Origin: Roseiarcus sp035656495
GTDB taxonomy: Bacteria > Pseudomonadota > Alphaproteobacteria > Rhizobiales > Beijerinckiaceae
Direction: 5' to 3'
DNA: 22,491 nt
Assembly: GCA_035656495.1 (NCBI GenBank)
Contig: DASRSL010000100.1
Location: 1-22,491, forward strand
Shown piece after piece: positions 8,199 through 15,253 of this stretch. Position numbers and translations under genes: made by a program. Numbering within the stretch: the first letter of the stretch is position 1; each line of letters opens with the position of its first letter. The notes below the pieces were generated by a model. That model was not told the origin of the DNA. It searched no databases and worked only from the letters and a program-made list of their open reading frames with translations.

Positions 8199-8220
8199 CG
8201 CCGCCGTTATCGGGGCGGCG
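8199..8220 (+). terminator. Hairpin after the 47-residue ORF
   Basis: CGCCGCC (8199-8205) pairs with GGCGGCG (8214-8220) across an eight-base loop, directly after the stop of the small membrane ORF. The following sequence is not T-rich until about 8236-8243, so termination efficiency is uncertain. Confidence 0.4.
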
Positions 8221-8239
8221 TCCGACAAGGGCCTGCTCT

Positions 8240-8269
8240 TTCTGATGATCCTTCTTCTGATGATCCTTC
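8240..8269. repeat. Two perfect tandem copies of a 15-bp unit
   Basis: The unit TTCTGATGATCCTTC occurs twice in a row with no mismatch. It lies between the 47-residue ORF and the 3' end of the aldolase relic. It belongs to no gene that I can support and is most simply a replication-slippage duplication. Confidence 0.6.
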
Positions 8270-8311
8270 GCCGCGACGCCGCCGCCGGCAAATTTTCGAC
8301 CGTCCGGCCTC

Positions 8312-8509
8312 CTATTCGGGCGCGATGTACAGGCCGTAATTCGCAATCCGCTTGGCGACGTTCGCGACCTCTTCGGACGTCAGTAGCGGCGGCTCGCCGC
8401 CAAGCTGCAGGCAATTGAAGTATTGGCGGGCGAGGTTTTCGACTTCGATCGCGAGCCACATGGCGCTGCGCAGGTCGTCGCCGAGCGCGATCATGCCGTG
8501 GTGGGCGCG
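8312..8509 (-). pseudogene. 3' relic of a class II aldolase/adducin-family gene
   Basis: On the minus strand the frame reads HHGMIALGDDLRSAMWLAIE and continues through VENLARQYFNCLQLG to LLTSEEVANVAKRIANYG, ending at TAG (8312). This resembles the C-terminal portion of class II aldolase/adducin-fold proteins (fuculose-1-phosphate aldolase type), where a buried strand with His-Gly precedes a helix of the form ALGxxLxxAxWLAxExExLxxQY. Only about 65 residues remain of an expected 200-250. The N-terminal catalytic half is absent, and an in-frame stop (8522-8524) lies just upstream. The Met within HHGM could serve as a start for a 60-residue ORF, but it has no convincing ribosome site. I infer a 5'-deleted remnant. 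The flanking DNA shows no transposase. Confidence 0.65.
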
Positions 8510-8633
8510 TCCGGCGCTTCCTCATTAGGCGGCGCCGCGAGAAGCAACAAGCCGTCGGGAGTTCGAGCGACGGCGCAAAGGGCGCGGGGCCAAGGACTGC
8601 AGCGGACGACAAGGGGACGACAAGGCGGTCGGA

Positions 8634-8662
8634 TTGACCGGCCCCCGTCCCTTTGCTAGCAA
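8634..8662 (+). promoter_or_regulatory. Candidate sigma-70-type promoter for the lipoprotein/L,D-transpeptidase unit
   Basis: TTGACC (8634-8639), a 17-bp spacer and TAGCAA (8657-8662) lie about 80 bp before the lipoprotein start. The -35 box is good and the -10 box weak. A nearby direct repeat of GGACGACAAGG (two copies around 8604-8626) could be part of a control site. This is inferred from sequence alone. Confidence 0.35.
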
Positions 8663-8741
8663 GCTCCGCAGGTGAGGGCCTCGAGCATGTTCGGCCATTC
8701 GCGTCGCGAAGGTCAGGACGAGATTTGAAGGGGGGCGTCGG

Positions 8742-9209
8742 GTGGGAATCGCACTTCGCGGCTGGGCGTTTGCGCTCGGGGCAGTGGGAACAGCGTCGCT
8801 GGCGGGTTGCCAGACCGAGTCCGCGCCGCCTCCCGTAGCCGCGATACCGAGCGTCACGTCGGACCAGATCATCGGCAAATGGGGCCTCGCCTCCTACCAT
8901 CGAGACAGTGACCGCGACCGCACGATCAAGGAAGCGAGGGCCCAGTGCAACAAGCCCTATGTCATCGGCAAGGGGCCTAGCGGCGGCGTGATGATGTATC
9001 TGGCCGACCAGCCGCAGCTCTCCGAGCTTGTTCTCAAAGCCGGCCCCGACGGCAAGACCTATCTCGGGCCGCCGGGCGACGCGGGGACGGCTGACGATCG
9101 TCAGGTCCTCGACGTCGACCCCGCTTCGTTCACCACGATCTGGGTGGATCCGGACAACGCCGCGCGCTACGGCACGATGGTCTACGAGCGGTGCGGCAAG
9201 CGGGCGTGA
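8742..9209 (+). CDS. Exported lipoprotein of unknown function
   Basis: A 155-residue protein starting at a GTG with a purine-rich GAAGGGGGG upstream. No in-frame ATG precedes the signal sequence, so GTG is the natural start. A lipoprotein signal peptide ends in LAGC, with the lipidated Cys at residue 23, followed by a proline-rich linker (SAPPPVAAIPSV). The mature domain contains IIGKWGLASYHRD and a conserved-looking AQCNKPYVIGKG, and ends with RYGTMVYERCGKRA. The three Cys of the precursor are the lipid anchor plus one near residue 69 and one near the C-terminus, which may pair. It lies 34 bp upstream of the L,D-transpeptidase gene on the same strand, so a shared transcript and a role in cell-wall maintenance are plausible. 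The function itself is not known to me. Confidence 0.82.
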   Translation: MGIALRGWAFALGAVGTASLAGCQTESAPPPVAAIPSVTSDQIIGKWGLASYHRDSDRDRTIKEARAQCNKPYVIGKGPSGGVMMYLADQPQLSELVLKAGPDGKTYLGPPGDAGTADDRQVLDVDPASFTTIWVDPDNAARYGTMVYERCGKRA

Positions 9210-9243
9210 CACGCATCCTATCCAACCTTTCACCGGAGCGGGC

Positions 9244-9858
9244 ATGACGGTTCGAGCAAGGGTTTTGGCGCGGGCGGCCGCTGCGGCGATCGCGGCCGCG
9301 GCGATGGTTCTTCCCGGCCTGTTCGCCACGGCGCAGCAGATCGACATGAACGTCGTCGACCAGCCGGGCTACCAGCCGACGCCGGGTGAGGAGCAGCTGA
9401 CCGGCGCCTACGAGCGACAGGAGGTGTTCTTTCGAACTTCCGAACCGCCCGGAACGATCATCATCGACACCAACCAGCGCTTTCTCTATCTCGTGCAGCC
9501 CAACAATCGCGCGCTGCGCTACGGCATCGGCGTCGGCCGCCAAGGATTCCAGTGGTCGGGGCTCGAGCGCATTGCGCGCAAGCAGGAATGGCCGGACTGG
9601 CGTCCCCCGCCGGAGATGATCGAGCGCCAGCCCTATCTGCCTCGCTTCATGGCTGGCGGGCCGGGCAATCCGCTCGGCGCGCGGGCGATGTACCTCGGCA
9701 AGACCGTTTATCGTATCCACGGCACCAATCAGCCGCAGACGATCGGCCACGCCGTCTCCTCCGGTTGCTTCCGGCTGGTCAACGAGGACGTGACCGATCT
9801 CTACGATCGCGTGCCGGTTGGAACCAAGGTCATCATCAAGCAGGCGGTCGCGCTCTGA
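9244..9858 (+). CDS. L,D-transpeptidase (YkuD domain)
   Basis: A 204-residue secreted enzyme that forms 3-3 peptidoglycan cross-links, or attaches proteins to peptidoglycan, using a catalytic Cys. The start is the ATG at 9244, with CGGAG upstream. A longer reading of the frame runs into the preceding gene and is rejected. An Ala-rich signal peptide covers residues 1-30. The YkuD domain begins about residue 70 (GTIIIDTNQRFLYLVQ), and the active site reads HGTNQPQTIGHAVSSGCFR, with His159, His169, Ser173, Gly174, Cys175 and Arg177 all present. The insertion EWPDWRPPPEMIERQ, followed by GNPLGARAMYLG, is typical of the alphaproteobacterial members. It follows the lipoprotein gene closely. Whether it cross-links peptidoglycan or anchors a protein to it cannot be read from the sequence. 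Confidence 0.95.
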   Translation: MTVRARVLARAAAAAIAAAAMVLPGLFATAQQIDMNVVDQPGYQPTPGEEQLTGAYERQEVFFRTSEPPGTIIIDTNQRFLYLVQPNNRALRYGIGVGRQGFQWSGLERIARKQEWPDWRPPPEMIERQPYLPRFMAGGPGNPLGARAMYLGKTVYRIHGTNQPQTIGHAVSSGCFRLVNEDVTDLYDRVPVGTKVIIKQAVAL

Positions 9859-9891
9859 CCGCCGCCTAGCTTAAGCCTTTCGAGGGTGATC

Positions 9892-10911
9892 ATGCTGAAA
9901 TTCTCGACCCTTCTGGCCGGTGCGGCGGCGTTCGTCTTCGGCGCCGCGGCCAGCGCCGACGCCCAGACGCTGAAGACCGTGCAGGATCGCGGCAAGCTCA
10001 TTTGCGGCGTGAGCCAGGGCATCGCAGGCTTTTCGATCAAGGACGACAAGGGCCAATGGTCGGGCTTCGACGTCGACTTTTGCCGCGCGCTGGCGGCTGC
10101 GATCTTCAATGACCCCTCGAAGGTCGAGTACGTGCCGCTCAACGCCTCGGAGCGGTTCGACGCGCTCAGGGACAAGAAGATCGACGTTCTGTCGCGCAAC
10201 TCGACCTGGACAATGGGGCGCGAGAACGATGCCGGCCTCGTCTTCGCCGGCGTCACCTACTATGACGGGCAGGCGTTCCTGGTTCCGAAGAGCCGCAACC
10301 TCACTTCCGCGCTGGAGCTCGACGGCAGCAAGGTCTGCATCCAGAAAGGCACGACCTCCGAAGCCAACGCCGCCGACTTCTTCGAGACGAACCACATCAA
10401 TTACGAGCTCGTCGAGGGCGAGACGGTCACCGAGGTCGTGTCGGACTATCTCACCGGCAAGTGCAACACGCTGACCACCGACGAATCGCAGCTCTTCGCC
10501 CTGCGCTCGCAGTTCCCCAAGCCGAGCGATCACATGATCCTGCCTGATGTCATCTCGAAGGAGCCGCTCGGTCCGGTGGTGCGCCAGGACGACATGCAGT
10601 GGTTCAATATCGTCAAGTGGGTCAATTTCGCCCTCCTCGACGCCGAGGAGCTGGGAGTCGGCTCGAAGACGATCGACGAGGCGATGCAGTCGCAGAAGCC
10701 GGCGGTGAAGCGGCTCGTCGGCGCGGAGGGCGACTTCGGCAAGCCCCTCGGCCTCTCCAACGCCTGGGCGGTCAACGCGATCCGGGCCGTCGGCAATTAC
10801 GGCGAAGTGTTCGACCGCAACGTCGGCGCCCATTCGAAACTCGGCGTCCCGCGCGGCTTGAACGAGCTCTGGGACAACGGCGGCATCCAGTACGCGCCGC
10901 CGATCCGCTGA
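9892..10911 (+). CDS. aapJ: General L-amino-acid ABC transporter, periplasmic binding protein (AapJ/BztA-like)
   Basis: A 339-residue periplasmic receptor that delivers amino acids to an AapQMP-type ABC importer. The preferred start is the ATG at 9892, with GAGGG five bases upstream; an in-frame GTG at 9886 overlaps that ribosome site. A signal peptide ends near ADA (about residue 24). The mature part begins LKTVQDRGKLICGVSQGIAG, and further on come the usual GFDVDFCRALAAAIF, RFDALRDKKIDVLSRNSTWT and VCIQKGTTSEAN of this subfamily. Length and motifs match full-length AapJ. The aapQ, aapM and aapP genes do not follow: the next gene is on the opposite strand 30 bp on. It is therefore either an orphan receptor using a transporter encoded elsewhere or a separated copy. 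Confidence 0.92.
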   Translation: MLKFSTLLAGAAAFVFGAAASADAQTLKTVQDRGKLICGVSQGIAGFSIKDDKGQWSGFDVDFCRALAAAIFNDPSKVEYVPLNASERFDALRDKKIDVLSRNSTWTMGRENDAGLVFAGVTYYDGQAFLVPKSRNLTSALELDGSKVCIQKGTTSEANAADFFETNHINYELVEGETVTEVVSDYLTGKCNTLTTDESQLFALRSQFPKPSDHMILPDVISKEPLGPVVRQDDMQWFNIVKWVNFALLDAEELGVGSKTIDEAMQSQKPAVKRLVGAEGDFGKPLGLSNAWAVNAIRAVGNYGEVFDRNVGAHSKLGVPRGLNELWDNGGIQYAPPIR

Positions 10912-10941
10912 GGTCGACATCCGCGATACGCGCCGGGCCTA

Positions 10942-11190
10942 TTAGCAAACGTTCGTCCGGCCACGGTAGCAGTTGCCCAGATTCGGCGGCGGCGAGTCGG
11001 ACGGCGGCGCGGTGGTCTTTGGCGGCTGAGCCCGTTTGGGCGTCGGCATCGGCGCGACGGGCTTCTGCTCCTGCGGCGGCGGGACGATGATCACCGGGTA
11101 TGGGCTCGACATGAACTGCGCCCGAGCCGGAGCGCCTGCCGCGAAGGCGAGCGCGAGACCGGAAGCCAAGCCCAGAATCTTCGCTTTCAT
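10942..11190 (-). CDS. Small proline-rich secreted protein, unknown
   Basis: An 82-residue ORF with a clear signal peptide (MKAKILGLASGLALAFAAG, cleaved near ARA at about 24). A proline- and glutamine-rich stretch (PVIIVPPPQEQKPVAPMPTP and onward) follows, and the protein ends in NCYRGRTNVC with Cys at 74 and 82. Such low-complexity proline segments can span the periplasm or bind the cell wall, and the two terminal Cys may form a small disulphide loop. GGGA lies about ten bases upstream of the ATG. It converges with the aapJ-like gene, with 30 bp between them and no evident terminator. I do not recognise a named family. Confidence 0.72.
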   Translation of the reverse strand: MKAKILGLASGLALAFAAGAPARAQFMSSPYPVIIVPPPQEQKPVAPMPTPKRAQPPKTTAPPSDSPPPNLGNCYRGRTNVC

Positions 11191-11329
11191 CGTTGGCTTC
11201 CCAGGCCCCCGGTTCTCGACCTTCTGACGTCTTCGCTATTGAACCGCCTGAGCGTCGAATTGTCGATAGCCAGATGCGGAAAGGCCTCTTCGCCTCGGCG
11301 CTCGCTTCGCGCGCGGAAAGGCGGCGGTT

Positions 11330-12454
11330 TCAGCTCTTGCCGCGCCTTTCGCGGATCATGAAATTGTCGAACGAGTATTCCGCCACCTGCCACCACAGAT
11401 ACTCGTCGGCGCGGAACGCCATGTAGGATTCGGCGATCGTCTTGAAGCTCGGATTCTGCTCGGCGAGCTGAGCGTAGAGCTGCGTCGCGGTCCGATAGCA
11501 GGTCTCCAGCACCTCCTGGGAAAACAGACGAAGCTGCGCCCCGCCGATCACCAGGCGTTTCACCGCGCCGGGGTTTGCCGCGTCGTATTTCGCCCGCACC
11601 GAGCCGTTGGCCAGGGCCGCCGCTGCGCGCAACGACGCCTGATACGACTTCGGAAGCCCGAGAAACTTGTCCCTGGCGACGACGAGATGCAGTTGCATGT
11701 CGCCCTTCCACCAGCCGGGGTAATAGTAATAGGGCGCGACCTTGGCGATCGGCTCGCGGGCGCCGTTTTTCAGGTCGCTGAACTTCTCGTCGTCGTACGG
11801 GCCGACCCACTCGAAGGCGTCCAGTTTTCCCTGCGACAGCGCCGCGAGAATTTCGTCTTTCGGCGCCGCGACCGGGACCGCCCCCAGAGCCTGGAACACC
11901 TTGCCCGCGAAGCCGCCGATCCTCACCTTCAGCCCCTTGAAATCGGCGGGGCTGCGGATCTCCTTGCGAAACCAGCCCGCCATCTGAGCACCGGTGTCGC
12001 CGAGCGGCAAGGCCATCAGATTGCGTCCGGCGAGCAGATTGTCGAGCAGGTCGCCGCCGCCGCCGTCCATTAGCCAGGAGGTCTGCTGGCGGGCGTTCAT
12101 GCCGAACGGGGGGCCCGTCCCGAATATGTAGGCCGGGTTGTTGTTCCAGGAATAGGCGAGCGCGGTGTGCGCGCAGTCGGCTTTGCCTTCGGCGACCGCC
12201 TCGAGCGCCTCCAGCGCCGGCGCGATCTCGCCGGCCGCCGAAACGGCGACGGTGAACTGGCCGTCGGTCATGTCGGACAGCACCTGGGCGAAAGTCTGCG
12301 CGGCGGCGAACAGAAAATCGAAGCCCGGCTGAAAGGCGGACGCCAGTCGCCACCGGATTTGCGGATTCGTATTGGCGACTGCCGGACCCGCGACGGCGAG
12401 ACCGCCGGCCGCCGCTCCCAGCGCCGTCACAAGCCGCCGTCGCGCAATTTTCAT
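11330..12454 (-). CDS. TRAP transporter solute-binding protein, TakP-like (2-oxoacid type)
   Basis: A 374-residue periplasmic receptor for a TRAP (sodium-coupled) importer. I chose the ATG at 12454; a TTG at 12481 would add nine residues with no better ribosome site. The N-terminus carries a twin-Arg-like MKIARRRLVTALGAAAGG signal ending near AVA. The mature sequence matches the TakP group, whose Rhodobacter member binds pyruvate and other 2-oxoacids: DTGAQMAGWFRKEI, GLKVRIGGFAGKV, EWVGPYDDEK (about 215-224, with Glu215-Trp216 in the ligand/metal-binding segment) and KVAPYYYYPGWW. Between DDEK and KVAP there are about nine more residues than I recall in TakP. The membrane subunits (DctQ and DctM types) are not within the window. 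The ligand is inferred only at the level of small organic acids. Confidence 0.9.
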   Translation of the reverse strand: MKIARRRLVTALGAAAGGLAVAGPAVANTNPQIRWRLASAFQPGFDFLFAAAQTFAQVLSDMTDGQFTVAVSAAGEIAPALEALEAVAEGKADCAHTALAYSWNNNPAYIFGTGPPFGMNARQQTSWLMDGGGGDLLDNLLAGRNLMALPLGDTGAQMAGWFRKEIRSPADFKGLKVRIGGFAGKVFQALGAVPVAAPKDEILAALSQGKLDAFEWVGPYDDEKFSDLKNGAREPIAKVAPYYYYPGWWKGDMQLHLVVARDKFLGLPKSYQASLRAAAALANGSVRAKYDAANPGAVKRLVIGGAQLRLFSQEVLETCYRTATQLYAQLAEQNPSFKTIAESYMAFRADEYLWWQVAEYSFDNFMIRERRGKS

Positions 12455-12567
12455 GTCAGGCCGCCAGCCGAAGCGGACCAAGGCGGCCGGAGATCCGTCG
12501 CCGACTGTTCTCGCGGGTCATTTTGGATCCATCTCCGGTGCGGCGCCGGCGCCTGCTGGCTGCTCAT
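12451..12567 (-). CDS. Possible 38-residue leader ORF overlapping the TakP-like start
   Basis: A minus-strand reading frame opens at an ATG (12567), encodes MSSQQAPAPHRRWIQNDPRE and a further 18 residues, and ends in a TGA that overlaps the ATG of the TRAP receptor as ATGA. This arrangement would allow translational coupling. Against it, the ribosome site is weak (ACGAGAAACC) and the peptide resembles no family known to me. A 14-base palindrome (12578-12591, TTCGTCGAGACGAA) lies just upstream. I list it as a possibility only. Confidence 0.25.
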   Translation of the reverse strand: MSSQQAPAPHRRWIQNDPREQSATDLRPPWSASAGGLT

Positions 12568-12692
12568 CGGTTTCTCGTTCGTCGAGACGAAATGCGTGAT
12601 GCGCCAAGCATACGGCCGCCGTGATATACGCCGATGACGGCCGCGAAAACAAGCGCGTCGACGCGTCCCCATCGACTGGTCGCGCCAGCATC

Positions 12693-13121
12693 TCAATCGA
12701 GATGCATCGTCTTCATGTGAACGCGGATCTCCCGCGTCAGCTCCACCAGCGAAACCATCAGCAGGACGAGCGCCACGACGAACATGGCCGCCATGACGAC
12801 GCCGTGGCCGATGCCGACCAGCGCCGCCAAGAACGCGACGATCAGGAGGGCTGCGGTGATCAGCGCGCTCAGCACCGCGTAGTAGATGGCCCGGCTCAGG
12901 AGCTGCATCCGGCGGGCGAAGGACTTGGCGATCGCATCCCTGAGCGACGGGTCGAGCGCGCCGGCGCCGGCAGACTGCAAGGCGCGGTTCCGGTCGACGA
13001 TCCGCTCCATCCGGCCGACCAGGACCGACAGAAACGCCGCAACCGCTCCCAGCATGAACGCTGGCGCGGTCGCATGCGAGATCGCCGTGCTTAGATGATC
13101 GAAATCGGCGATGACCGCCAT
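12693..13121 (-). CDS. DUF2721-family inner-membrane protein
   Basis: A 142-residue membrane protein. Membrane segments lie at about residues 18-36 (APAFMLGAVAAFLSVLVG), 79-104 and 107-127. Between the first two lies GRMERIVDRNRAL and a basic amphipathic helix, and the protein ends with EIRVHMKTMHLD. The GR-x-x-RIVDR motif after the first helix and the short charged C-terminus are characteristic of DUF2721 proteins, whose function is not established. The open frame continues upstream to 13988, but that part runs antisense to the outer-membrane protein gene and has no family character, so the ATG at 13121 is used. The 282 bp between this gene and the divergent gene at 13404 hold no further gene that I can see and must contain both promoters. 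Confidence 0.8.
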   Translation of the reverse strand: MAVIADFDHLSTAISHATAPAFMLGAVAAFLSVLVGRMERIVDRNRALQSAGAGALDPSLRDAIAKSFARRMQLLSRAIYYAVLSALITAALLIVAFLAALVGIGHGVVMAAMFVVALVLLMVSLVELTREIRVHMKTMHLD

Positions 13122-13403
13122 CTCGCTTCGCCCGCCACCGGGAACCGGGTTCGCCGCCAAGGCGTCCGCCGCTGGCCGACCATGCCGAGCGAAGTGGCCA
13201 TTTGCAACCGTAAAGCGGCCCGCCGCACCGCGGCGCCACGCGATCTGTACCCTTTCCGCCACAGCCTTCGAGAACTTGCACCGCTCGCCGGCAAGATCCG
13301 GAATTGCACGGCCGTCGCGCTTGCCCAAGTCGCCGGGCTTCATTAGTGACTTCGTGTAGTCGCATCCGGGCAAAATGCGTCGGCGGTCTATCGGAAGCGG
13401 ATC

Positions 13404-14240
13404 ATGCGGGGCGTCGCAACGGCGATCGGAGTCGCGCTCGGCGCACTTGCGGCTGCGCCGTCGCTCGCGGCCGATCTCCCGACGACGAAGCCCGCTCCGC
13501 CCCCACCGCCGGCTCCCCCGCCCTCGATCTGGCAGTTCGAGATCACCGGCTACGGCTGGGCGCCGAGCATCGCGGGAAGTTCCGGATTCGGCGCTTTGCC
13601 GACCCTGCCCTACTACGCGCCTTTCCCCAAGTTGCTCGAGCACTTGCAGGGCGGTCTCATGGGCGCCGTCATCGCCCGCAACGACACGTTCATCGTCGGT
13701 CTCGACGCCATCTGGACCAAGATCGGCGGCTCGGGAACCATCCGCAACCCGAACAATCCGCTGTTTGGCGGACAGACCGATCTCGTTCTGACCGAAGGGA
13801 TCGTCACGGCGTTCGGCGGCCTTCGCGCGCCGCTCGGCGTTCCGAACCTCGACCTGTATGCCACGGTCGGCGCACGTAATTTTTACAGCGGCACGAAACT
13901 CGGCGTGACCGGCCCCTTCGCACTGTTCAACGGAACGCAGAGCGTCAACAAAGACTGGATCATGCCGGTCGCGGGCTTCGCAGCGCAATACCGCTTCGAC
14001 GACCGCTGGTTCATCAATGCGCTTGCCGATCTCGGCGGCTGGAGCGACAGCGCCACCGGACAGGCGCTCGCATCCGTCGGCTACAAATGGACGCCGAACT
14101 TCGCGACGACGCTCGGCTATCGCGTGATGTACACCTACGACAGGCAGGACGCCGGCGTCAATTTCAACTTCGAGCCCCGGAGCTTCCGCTATCAGCAGTG
14201 GATGTACGGGCCCTTCGCCGGTTTCAAGTTCACGTTCTGA
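13404..14240 (+). CDS. Outer-membrane beta-barrel protein
   Basis: A 278-residue exported protein. The ATG at 13404 has GGAAG upstream, and the signal peptide ends near LAA (about 22). A proline-rich segment (KPAPPPPPAPPPS, about 29-41) follows, and then alternating aromatic/hydrophobic beta-strands such as QFEITGYGWAPSIAG, DTFIVGLDAIWTKIGG, LDLYATVGARNFYSG, FAAQYRFDDRWFINALADL, TTLGYRVMYTYD and YGPFAGFKFTF. It ends in a Phe, as outer-membrane barrels do for recognition by the BAM machinery. The strand count fits a barrel of about 8-12 strands. I do not recognise a specific porin or adhesin, and the proline-rich spacer could thread through peptidoglycan. It is a single-gene unit flanked by genes on the other strand. 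Confidence 0.82.
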   Translation: MRGVATAIGVALGALAAAPSLAADLPTTKPAPPPPPAPPPSIWQFEITGYGWAPSIAGSSGFGALPTLPYYAPFPKLLEHLQGGLMGAVIARNDTFIVGLDAIWTKIGGSGTIRNPNNPLFGGQTDLVLTEGIVTAFGGLRAPLGVPNLDLYATVGARNFYSGTKLGVTGPFALFNGTQSVNKDWIMPVAGFAAQYRFDDRWFINALADLGGWSDSATGQALASVGYKWTPNFATTLGYRVMYTYDRQDAGVNFNFEPRSFRYQQWMYGPFAGFKFTF

Positions 14241-14313
14241 CGGAGTGCGGCTGGAAGGCCGGCGAGCGGGGCCGATGCCCGCTCGCGAGCGTCGTTTTCG
14301 CCGCGACCGGACG

Positions 14314-14547
14314 TCAGGTGCAGATGCGCCGGCCGTACCGATAGTAGCAGCGGACGCCGTAGACCGGGCGCCGATAGACGGTCGCGCCGCGGTAGTAACG
14401 GTAGGGCCCGCGGTGGGTCACGACCGCGCCGCGAGGGCCGGCGCATCCGGCGCGGTACGGACCGGCGGCGCAGGCGGCGGCGTCGGCTTCCGCCACGCTG
14501 CCGGCGAGCAGGCCGAGCGCCAGCAGCGCCGAAACAACAGTCTTCAT
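14314..14547 (-). CDS. Small Tyr/Arg/Gly-rich secreted protein
   Basis: A 77-residue protein starting at the ATG at 14547, chosen because GGAGA lies seven bases upstream and a signal peptide follows at once (MKTVVSALLALGLLAGSVAEA). A reading from 14625 would bury that signal. The mature part reads CAAGPYRAGCAGPRGAVV, then a Tyr- and Arg-rich tail with YRYYRG, RPVYGVRCYYRYGRRICT. The four Cys (26, 35, 67, 76) form two C-x8-C pairs, which suggests two disulphides. Small proteins of this composition are widespread in Rhizobiales, but to my knowledge their function is undefined. Confidence 0.78.
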   Translation of the reverse strand: MKTVVSALLALGLLAGSVAEADAAACAAGPYRAGCAGPRGAVVTHRGPYRYYRGATVYRRPVYGVRCYYRYGRRICT

Positions 14548-14653
14548 GATGGTCTCCTTCGCTTGTTCGCGGCGCCGTAGCCGGGCGGCCGCGTTTCGTT
14601 GCACGGAAAATGACAGCGGCCGCATTTGCCGGCGCCGCGGCGACGCCGCGGCC

Positions 14654-15028
14654 CTACTTGCCGCCCGCTTCCGCCTTGGCCATGGCCTCCTTGCAACCCG
14701 CGCTGAGTACGGCGGAGTGAGACCTCAGGCATTGAGCCTTCGAGCCCTGGCCCGGCTTCACGTCGCCGCAATACTTCGTCATGTCCGCCTTGCAGGCGCG
14801 GCCGACCGCGGCGGCCTTGACCATCGCGATCTGGCAGTCGGTCGACAGCTGGGAGAAATGCTCCTTCATGCACGCCGCGAGCTTGCCGCCGCCCGGCTTC
14901 ACGGCGCCGCAGACCGATTTGACGTCCTTGGCGCAGGCCGTCGCGATCGCCGACGGCGCGGCATGAGCCGCGGAGCCCGCGAACAACAGCGCCGCGCCGA
15001 GCGCCATGCCGATCATCCCTGCTTTCAT
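14654..15028 (-). CDS. Secreted eight-cysteine tandem-repeat protein (GLG1-type Cys-rich repeat)
   Basis: A 124-residue protein with a signal peptide (MKAGMIGMALGAALLFAGSA, cleaved near AHA at about 23) followed by two copies of a Cys-rich unit. Cys lie at 32, 40, 53, 65 and at 79, 87, 100, 112, so both units obey C-x7-C-x12-C-x11-C exactly, with a 47-residue period. Shared residues include the KPG turn after the second Cys and an LS near the end (HFSQLSTDC, HSAVLSAGC). The pattern matches the cysteine-rich repeat best known from animal Golgi protein GLG1, which also occurs in bacterial periplasmic proteins. Four disulphides are likely. The binding partner is unknown. The ribosome site is weak (GGGGG some eight bases upstream). 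Confidence 0.85.
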   Translation of the reverse strand: MKAGMIGMALGAALLFAGSAAHAAPSAIATACAKDVKSVCGAVKPGGGKLAACMKEHFSQLSTDCQIAMVKAAAVGRACKADMTKYCGDVKPGQGSKAQCLRSHSAVLSAGCKEAMAKAEAGGK

Positions 15029-15191
15029 TTGAGTACCCCCGTTGGAGCGCGCATCCGCGCTCGCTTCGTGATGACGCCGCGCTCTCCCGCCGCTCCGGAT
15101 GTCGTCTTTCTACGACGGCCTCAATGAACTGCGTCTGAATGGCCGCAAGGGAGACGACAAGCCTCCGGTGACGGCAATGCCGCGCCAGGCG

Positions 15192-15249
15192 GCCGGCGCA
15201 CGGCGTTAGTCGGCGGCGCCGACGAGCGACGGCGCGTTACGGCGCCGGC
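15192..15249. repeat. 58-base GC-rich inverted repeat with an inner hairpin
   Basis: The outer arms GCCGGCGC (15192-15199) and GCGCCGGC (15242-15249) pair perfectly, and an inner GTCGGC/GCCGAC hairpin (15209-15214 with 15218-15223) sits near the centre. It lies within the 640-bp gap from 15029 to 15668, upstream of the cysteine-repeat gene. The role is unknown. A palindromic repeat or a transcription-level element is possible. I see no gene in the gap. Confidence 0.45.
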
Positions 15250-15253
15250 ACAT

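Noticed and set aside
12654..12665. 12-base perfect palindrome CGCGTCGACGCG
   Set aside because: It lies just past the stop of the DUF2721 gene in GC-rich DNA. It is too short and too composition-driven to claim as an operator.
13122..13988. N-terminal extension of the DUF2721 frame
   Set aside because: The frame is open to 13988, but it overlaps the outer-membrane protein gene on the other strand and adds no domain. DUF2721 proteins are of the shorter length.
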